NCBI GenBank assembly: GCA_022494885.1
Contig: JAGVSM010004868.1
Coordinates: 62,001 to 126,000, forward strand
Direction of reading: 5' to 3'
Source: Micrasema longulum
Lineage: Eukaryota > Arthropoda > Insecta > Trichoptera > Brachycentridae
Length of the DNA stretch: 64,000 nt
This document shows positions 57,235 to 64,000 of the stretch, in pieces. Both the position numbers and the translations under genes were made by a program. Under the pieces are notes generated by a model. It worked only from the letters and a program-made list of their open reading frames with translations, searched no databases and was not told the DNA's origin. The stretch's first letter is position 1. Each line of letters begins with the position of its first letter.

Positions 57235-57990
57235 TATCCGAATCTAGACTTATCTGCAAACACTTGGACATACACAATACTCAAAATATCAATGATTTAA
57301 CACGCATACAAATAAGTAAAAAGAGTTTGATAAGTATTTTTAGGGGTTGCCTAGAATGGCTAGTAGATGAAATAATTTAGACAAATGAATCTCACCTCCG
57401 TTAATAGAGGTTTCAGCTATTTTCTTCAATTAACTAGAGAGCTATTTTTACCAGTAAAAAAATACCTTTTTTTGCAGTTGTAAATTCTACTTTTTTTAAA
57501 AATATTTTTACAAAAATTTAAAAAACATTTTACAAAACAAAAATGTAGTTACGGAAATCTGGCAGAAATTGGGGCTCAGGGAGTGTAAAATAAAAAAAAT
57601 ACGTATAAAATAAATAATAATATAAGGAAAATTCACAAATTACACATAAATAAATATAAAAATAACACTCAACTAATGTGTTTTTTTTTTTAAATTATAA
57701 AACCATTAAGAAAATAGTTATTATAAAACATATACAATATGTCAGCACAAATGTAGGCTACAAACATAAAAAATATATTGTTTCGTCAAAAATATATCTT
57801 TTGCTAGATGCATGCAAAAAATTGTTCAGGTTGGAAGAAAATAGCGAGATATTATTATTTATCTTCGTGTACCTAAAGAATGACGCTGTTACTGCGAGGG
57901 TTAAACCAGACAATTACAGGTCATAGGTCCTGTAAATGTCTAGACTTCCCTATTTCCATCTTAAAATGTTTTCCCTCTGGGTTGCGAAAA
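57235..57990 (-). repeat. Foldback family copy, interrupted
   Basis: 57235-57440 has CTGCAAACACTTGGACATAC, GGGGTTGCCTAGAATGG, GAATCTCACCTCC, AGAGGTTTCAGC. 57897-57990 resumes with GTTAAACCAGACAATTACAG, GTCATAGGTCCTGTAAATGT, TTTTCCCTCTGGGTTGCG. The 455 bases between are AT-rich and foreign to the family. Confidence 0.65.
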
Positions 57991-58239
57991 ATTTTAACGG
58001 AAAGATTACAAGTAAAAAATCTATATTTTGTACTAGTTTTTGTCGATGTGCAGATTTTTTTTATTATTTCATCAAAAATATGCATTTGTTTGCCTAGGGC
58101 TGGGCAATATAACTACAAAAAATAAACGTTGTTCTCAAGGCGCGTCCATAACACGCGAGAGCAATTTAATTTAACGTAGTTTTGCAGAAAGCAGCCAGTC
58201 CACAATATATAAGGATCCTCAACACATAAACAACTTAAA

Positions 58240-58455
58240 CAAAGTTCGTAGGTTTTCACGGCCTTCAGAATACAGATAGTGTTTTTCTGGGTTATTATGC
58301 CGTGTTTGTGGGCTTTGTAATGCCGACGTTTCGGAGCACATTGCAGTGTCCTGTTCAGCCCTGAAGATGGACACTGCAATGTGCTCCGAAACGTCGGCAA
58401 TACAAAGCCCACAAACACGGCATAATAACCCAGAAAAACACTATCTGTAACTTTA
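58240..58455. ncRNA. Hammerhead-like motif in an 81-bp-arm inverted repeat
   Basis: Arms 58271-58351 and 58369-58449 are complementary around a 17-base spacer. The plus strand reads CTGAAGA (58361-58367), one base, GGACAC/GTG-C-TCC stem II with TGCAAT loop, GAAAC (58388-58392), ACGTCGGC..ACACGGCA. Stem II differs from that at 54 kb but keeps pairing. The left flank GTAGGTTTTCACGGCC matches the flank at 54038 (GGTTTTCACGGTC) and, inverted, 47041 (CATGAAAACCTGCG). Confidence 0.55.
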
Positions 58456-58482
58456 ACAAACACAAACTAATACCACTTTCAG

Positions 58483-58935
58483 ACAAAGGGATTTTGAGTA
58501 TTATTCAATTAAAATCTTTAACCTACTTCCACTATCTATTAAAGCAATTAGTAATGAGAAAATGTTTAAAAAGGCTATAAAAAAATGGATAGTGGAGCTA
58601 GGTAGAAGTAAAATGGATTGTCTCATTCGCCCATACCAATGCTGAATCAACTGCTCCACAACTGTATGGCTTATGTTAGGTTTTTGTTGTTTTCATTGTG
58701 TGTTTTGTAATATAAATAATATAGATGTATATAAATACCTTGTTTTTAAAACTGTCTGAATATTTGTTAATTATGTTTGTTTTTTAGGTTAGTCTTCTTT
58801 GTTTATTCTCAAATGTAATTTAAAAAAACTAAATTGTTAAGTGTCCTCGGCACGGGAAACCCCAGTGAGGTCACATTATTTTTATTATTAATTTATAGTT
58901 TGTAAGCGAAAAATATGAATAAAAAAATATAAAAT
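58483..58935 (+). pseudogene. LINE C-terminal remnant and 3' UTR
   Basis: Reads RDFEYYSIKIFNLLPLSIKA, ISNEKMFKKAIKKWIVELGR, SKMDCLIRPYQC, then stop. The 3' UTR contains CCTCGGCACGGGAAACCCC and ends AATATGAATAAAAAAATAT. The short C-terminal frame is clean. Everything upstream is missing. Confidence 0.65.
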
Positions 58936-58936
58936 T

Positions 58937-59065
58937 GTATGTTTTACTGTAAACAGCTAGCCCGCTTTCATACAAAAAACCGTAATAATCACCTTCTGAA
59001 AAAATCACAAAAACAGCATTTATTAATTTGCAGAAAACACCTCTTACATCAGAAAAATCTTACGG
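58937..59065 (-). repeat. Inverted relative of the MITE interior at 23390-23520
   Basis: The complement of this block reads GTGTTTTCTGCAAATT, TGCTGTTTTTGTGAT, TTTTTTGTATGAAAGCGGGC and TAGCTGTTTACAG, as in the MITE at 23.4 kb. MITE termini were not found here. Confidence 0.6.
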
Positions 59066-59230
59066 TTTAAATGCTAATGGGAAGATAAATGCCTCCAGAA
59101 ATCTAGTTCCCGTAAATAAATTAAAGTGGGTAATAACTAAAGCATTTTGAATTTACAAATAAATTAATCTAAGAACACTTATCATAAAAAAATATGTTTC
59201 AATACATATTATCAAATATAAGAACTGGTT

Positions 59231-59482
59231 TTTTTCTGCAAAATGCATATTTTAGGTTGTGTGGTCAGCCGGAGTTTAAAAAAATGCCATAATTCCTCTA
59301 ATATAAAATGAAATTTATTTTAAAGTTATTTTAACAAATCAATTAAATGATTCTTCACAATTAAGTTCCCTAATATAAATATAAAATAACACGTTCAATA
59401 CATAATGACACAACATAGTTAAGAGTTGCTGTTTTCTACAAAATGCAAATCTTAGGTTATGTGGTCAGCCAGACATTAAAAA
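59231..59482 (+). repeat. Partial direct duplication, 200-bp spacing
   Basis: TTTTCTGCAAAATGCATATT, TTAGGTTGTGTGGTCAGCCG at 59233 and TTTTCTACAAAATGCAAATC, TTAGGTTATGTGGTCAGCCA at 59432. Confidence 0.55.
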
Positions 59483-59621
59483 TCATCAAAACTGGTCAAA
59501 TTAATGTTTTTTTTTTTTTTACGAAAAGAACTAATGTATGCGTTATTTATCATTTCTTAAAGCAAAAAACGTTCCAACTGTTGTGTAGATTTAATTATTC
59601 ACTCTTTTCACAAAAGTGCTA

Positions 59622-59840
59622 TTATCTCTGTTTCACCTTTCTATGGCTGGCTGGCTGGCCTTCTAGATAACTGCGTTCTTTTACCTTTACAATACAATAT
59701 CCATATTTTAAGCTATACGCGGCAGATGGCTCCCCATCACACCGCTCCACAACACACGAGAACAATGTAATCCTGCCTTCCTTGAACACGGCCCTCAACT
59801 TGGCACCCACCCGGATAAATGGATACGTATCATGCAGCTA
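59622..59840 (-). other. Possible coding fragment, unassigned
   Basis: Minus strand reads LHDTYPFIRVGAKLRAVFKE, GRITLFSCVVERCDGEPS, AAYSLKYGYCIVKVKERS, then YLEGQPASHRKVKQR. The codon composition is more gene-like and GC-richer than the surroundings, but there is no ATG and no domain that I recognise. A GTAAAA at about 59682 could be a splice donor. Either a decayed exon or a transposon piece. Confidence 0.25.
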
Positions 59841-60304
59841 GTCTTAGTGTATGATATTCCCGGGGACCACGACACTTAGCATTGAGCCAGAAGATAAAAG
59901 AGTTTCTCCGAGTAAACCTGGATCCCTGGACGTCGACACTTGTTCGAGTTTACTCCATTCATGATACAAAATAGTTAAATTGTTTTGTTAGCTCTTGTGT
60001 ACGATATAAGAAAATATTTAGAGACATTGAAGAACAATTTTACTTTTTTTAGTTTGTTTACTCCATTGTATAATACTTTTAATGTCATACTGAAGCTTCA
60101 AACAGCCCAAAAGAGTTCGTATTTCACAGAAAAATTTCAAATTATTATAATCACTGCACTTTGTTGTAAGTTTCAAACAGCATGTGTCGTATCAGCACGT
60201 TAGTTATTTATTTTTGTGCAACCACCAAGGTGACGGTGTTATTTATTTTATTTTATTTTATTAGATAATTCAACACAGACACATACCAGAAAACATACAA
60301 TTTA
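59841..60304. other. Unassigned
   Basis: GGGGACCACGACACTTAGC and CTGGATCCCTGGACGTCGAC at 59860-59940 are GC-richer than the surroundings, not assignable. A (TTTTA)n tract at 60240-60265 may be a LINE tail. Confidence 0.35.
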
Positions 60305-60485
60305 AGGTTATCTGTCGATACAACTTCACATTCATAAATAATTTTTTTAAAACTTTTATTTCATAAATTATACAATTACACAAAATAGATAGAATTACGT
60401 TTGTTTTTTTTATGAATTTTTAAATTTCATTTACATTGTGCAATACAATGAAAAATAAATTGGACTTGTGTACTTATTACCTAAG
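60305..60485. repeat. Dispersed repeat, pair with 33570-33740
   Basis: See 33570-33740. Same order of blocks, roughly three quarters identical by eye. Confidence 0.55.
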
Positions 60486-61974
60486 ATTTATTCCGAAGAG
60501 ATTATTCGCAAAAGTTTGGGGAGTACTACAGTGGGATTTGCATGCTTGCATAATTAGTGTACTGTCGAAGGAAGGGTGAGTGGTTTTATGTTTTTTTCTA
60601 CTACCAACATTAATTTAGTTACCGCGGCCCTTTTGCCTCGAATAATATGGGATTCCAAACAGATTCCAATAAAAATATGGAAATTTCTTTAAAACATCCA
60701 TCGTTTGGTTTTTTACAGTTGTTTTTCGGTTAATAAATAATTAAAGTTTTTTGTTTACGTTCTGCGTAGGTACGAGTATGTTCGTAAATATTGACCTAGG
60801 TGCACATTTATATTTTGGAAATAAAAAGGGATAACCTTTTTTTTAGTCTGGTATTTTCAATAAGTTTATGCTAATATAGAGATCGGGAAACCATAGAAAA
60901 AAATTTGTATATTTAAAGTATCTGCTTGTAAAACATAAACAATTTCAAGATGTATCTTTTTTTAGTATCTTTTTTAGAGCCATCTTAAGGGTAAATAGTT
61001 TACTGTTTGATTAAATTTGATAATTGATTCAGTGCCTTATGGACTATTGAGTGCGGAAAGGAAATGATAATGATATTTGAGAGTTCTAGACATATCGCAT
61101 AGTATTAAAAATTATTCCAGCAATAATTGCCAAGCGGGTTGAGAACTTTGTGTACGCTACCGTCCTAAATTTCGTGAACTTGGTATTTAGAAAATAATGT
61201 CTGATAAAAAAGTAAAACCGTTATTTTTTAAATTGTTAAAAAAAACAAAACTTTTTAAATTTTGGATTGTGGATTGTGGAGTGAAAGATTCTAAAATCAT
61301 TGTTCAATTTCTCTGGACAGAGGGAGTTGTTGCAATTATCACTTGATATTTTACTACAAACATGTAAAAAATTGCGTTTTGCATCTATTGTTGTATGTTT
61401 ATTTAATCATCAGATTAATTTCCATTGATTCATGAACAATTTACATTGACAAGTAATTGTAATAAATCGTAAGGAGTTAACATCAGAATTTCTGAATCAT
61501 GGATGTAAATTTATGTAAAGATGTGACGATGTAATTACTACCTTAACTAATTATTTACAAAGATACACAACGTGGATACCTACAGAAGATACGGAAGTCC
61601 AATTTAAAGGTATTATTGAATCCCAAAAAGGATTTAAATTCATTTATTCAAGGATTGCTTACATACAACATTATATACCTTAAACTCGCACGCGACAAAC
61701 ACAGGCAGTGCCATTTTTAATTACTTAATTTATTTACTTACCTATTTGGCTACTTTGCACAAACTTGGTAATAAGCAGTATTTTGCCCTTATAAGCAAAA
61801 AAATCCTTTTCCAAAATTCATATTTTGAGATATGACACTTTTTTAATATCTATCTATCTATCAAATTTTAATAAACTGTAAATAATTATAAATAAAAACA
61901 CAGTACGTCATTTTTTTAAGCATAAAACCATTATTGACAAAAAAAAACTTTAAATCAAGTATGCTAATCAATTT
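60486..61974. other. AT-rich, nothing recognised
   Basis: No supported feature. Confidence 0.4.
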
Positions 61975-62430
61975 CTCCAACCATTATAGATTATGGAATA
62001 ATTGCATTGGGTGGAGCCAGCAAAAGTGCTATTCATACCTTGGAAACTGCTCAAAAGTATCTACTCAAGGCTCTACTCGGATTCCTTATCAGAACACCCA
62101 AAATGGAGGTATTTAAACGAGTAGGCGTTCTGCACGTCGGGCAACTGTACGATAGGGCATTTCTTATTCTCAAACATAAAAATGGTGAGAATAAATATCA
62201 TGCAATCTATGAAACAAGATAAAAAAGGAGAACTATTCGTGCCATCTAAAAAAACCACATCGTTTGGTCAGAGGAGTCACATGTACCTTGCTCTCAAAAT
62301 TTACAACCGTATACCTCTTGATTTAAAATTAAATACAAGTAAACTGCAAATACATGGTTTGCTAAAAAAGGGCTTCTGAATTTGGGTCTTGAGAACTGCC
62401 TTGAGATGGTCACTCCGCCAAAACAGTAGT
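61975..62430 (+). pseudogene. LINE remnant, C-terminal region
   Basis: Reads YGIIALGGASKSAIHTLETA, QKYLLKALLGFLIRTPKMEV, FKRVGVLHVGQLYDRAFLIL, YETR, stop, KKGELFVPSKKTTSFGQRSH, MYLALKIYNRIPLDLKLN. This is the post-RT region of a non-LTR element (group uncertain), with one stop in about 140 codons. Confidence 0.65.
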
Positions 62431-63110
62431 CTATTTGAACTCTGAAATTATCGTTGCATGTCTGCTATTTATGTTTATGTTTATATCCATTCAGTGTTTT
62501 GATTATCATATAAAACATTGATGTACCTATATAAGGAACGGGAGCTGGCCGGTGAAGAGGAGCCAAGTAGCCCGCGACGCGATGGTGGCATGCGTCTCAG
62601 ATCAATATTTGCACATTATCTATGTACAGTGGTACTACTATTATGATTTTTTTTTAAACTATTTATTGTGTACATCTATGCACATATTTACGTGTATGTA
62701 TGTATGCGCATATATTATTTTAGCTAATAACTACTGTAACGAGCACATAATATAAAAAAATCATGTAAGTAAATGCCTCCACACAAGTTATGCCTAGTGA
62801 GGTGTTCATGTAGAGAAAAAATCTACAGTTCACGTTAACAAGAGATTGAAAGAATCCTTTGTAAATAAAATCAAAATTACAAACTACACCGTATTTTTGC
62901 TTATGAATCTATAGATACTGTGTTACTGCTTAAGAAAACTTTGAAAAACATATCGTTTTTCGTACTGAAATATTTTTAATACTGCTTTTTGCTTTATGGC
63001 TCGATGTTTTTATGGCTTGAAATTTCTAATTGAACATTTTATCTCAAATTAAATACATTTTGTGATTTTTGTCAAAAAGCTACCTTTCCCTATATCGATC
63101 TGGATTATGG
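62431..63110. other. Unassigned
   Basis: GGGAGCTGGCCGGTGAAGAG at 62540 belongs perhaps to the trailer of the preceding LINE. ACATATCGTTTTTCGTAC at 62949 repeats 56029. Confidence 0.35.
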
Positions 63111-63115
63111 CAATC

Positions 63116-63166
63116 CGGATGACTGCAGTTTGGATAAATGAAGTTCCTCTGTATTTATTTTAATTT
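63116..63166 (-). repeat. Possible pogo/Tigger-like terminus
   Basis: Minus strand CAGAGGAACTTCATTTATCC, AAACTGCAGTCATCCGG is similar to the end at 30115-30162. The partner end was not found. Confidence 0.4.
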
Positions 63167-63944
63167 AAATTTAACTGTGCAATTGAATTGGCTGGACATG
63201 CTTCAGTATTTCTCATCACGGTTGTTTATCGTATTCGCGATCACAATGGAACATCCGCGAACACCTAATATTAAATGTCAAAATATTTACGTTTTGCGAC
63301 GTATAATCCTGTTGCGCAATCACATATTTGAATTTCAGCGGTATAAATATGGACAATATTCCAAAGCAGCTATTTTTAGTTATTTATTTATTATTTATCA
63401 TGCTATTTATTGCATTTATCCGGCAGTTGGCAAGCCGATAAGTGTCAAAAAAAGCAGTCACCATAGTAATTGTAATTTAATTTTCACTTTTTTGCATTGG
63501 ATACTCCTTACTATTTTGCAAATGCAATATATTGTATTATTTTGTAAAGTAAACGCCGATTTTTCGCTAATGAACTGTATTTATTTACGAAGAAAACAAA
63601 AAACAAACCGACACGAGCGTTGACTTAGAGATTACACACGCGTTGACTAATGATTGCAATAACTTAAGCATGTTCATTATCGTTCATTGTGATTGCTCAA
63701 ATGCTTAGCATGATTTTAAGCACGTCGGTAGTTAGTAGTGATTGAGCTACTGGCACTCATTAATCTAGGTAGTTGTAGTTTTACTGTATCCACAAGATAA
63801 AAACATTACGAGGCAGGCAAATAGGCACAAACTTTTTTTTCACATTTGTGTGAAATTTTGTAGGTTACATAATAATTATCCGCCACATACAACTGAAAAT
63901 TAATGCAAGCCGAAATCTCAATTTTAGACTTAGAAATCGAGAAT
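63167..63944. other. Unassigned; long frame of doubtful meaning
   Basis: A 161-codon frame at 63138-63623 is rich in Ile, Tyr, Phe and Leu, as expected of chance translation of AT-rich DNA. It overlaps the Tigger-like end and has no domain. Confidence 0.35.
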
Positions 63945-64000
63945 GTTTAAGTATGTCCAAATGCTTGCAGACTGGCTGGATTTTCTCCCTATGGAGTTAT
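63945..64000 (+). repeat. Foldback family copy, runs off the window
   Basis: AAGTATGTCCAAATGCTTGC, AGACTGGCTGGATTTTCTCC matches 53928-53970 almost exactly. Confidence 0.8.

Noticed and set aside
58113..58463. 116-codon frame on minus strand
   Set aside because: It lies across the 81-bp-arm palindrome and results from it.
63138..63623. 161-codon frame
   Set aside because: Composition is that of AT-rich noise; it overlaps a transposon end and shows no motif.

Overview
The window looks like AT-rich arthropod, most likely insect, nuclear DNA made almost entirely of decayed transposable elements. The clues are a long R1-like non-LTR retrotransposon, RTE-, Jockey/CR1- and L2-like LINE fragments, three tRNA-derived SINE families, hAT, Tc1/mariner and pogo DNA transposons, and a GC-rich solo LTR. 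The species cannot be named from the sequence. I find no convincing host gene, rRNA gene, functional tRNA gene or CRISPR array. Nearly all open reading frames are transposon remnants or chance frames.

Layout. 1-1784 is AT-rich and uninformative. 1785-7460 (minus) is a nearly full-length R1-like retrotransposon: Inr/DPE-like promoter, 5' UTR, gag-like ORF1 with zinc knuckles, ORF2 with endonuclease, reverse transcriptase, RNase H and a CCHC tail (one frameshift), 3' UTR and poly(A). A 5'-truncated relative lies at 16538-16804. From 7.8 to 21.9 kb there are LINE remnants, a tRNA-derived SINE with two copies, a 518-bp Tc1/mariner MITE with TA flanks (14054-14571), and a 961-bp solo LTR with a 5-bp target duplication (18166-19126) that forms the only strong GC island.

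From 22 kb to the right edge, a foldback repeat family recurs at least a dozen times. The same half holds a repeat pair (about 22.7-23.7 and 42.5-44.5 kb) broken by different insertions, including a 427-bp MITE whose empty site is preserved in the other copy. It also holds a four-part composite at 46-48 kb: a 2-kb hAT element with a perfect 8-bp target duplication contains a SINE, the SINE is split by an inverted-repeat element with a 12-bp duplication, and that element contains a foldback copy.

The most interesting signal is a set of hammerhead-ribozyme-like motifs (CTGANGA, one base, stem II, GAAA, then usually GTA) at seven or more loci. Stem II differs completely in sequence between loci but stays paired. 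At three loci the motif sits in a perfect or near-perfect inverted repeat with 39-83 bp arms. This resembles the hammerhead motifs known from terminal repeats of Penelope-like elements. Stem I is not convincing here and self-cleavage is not shown.
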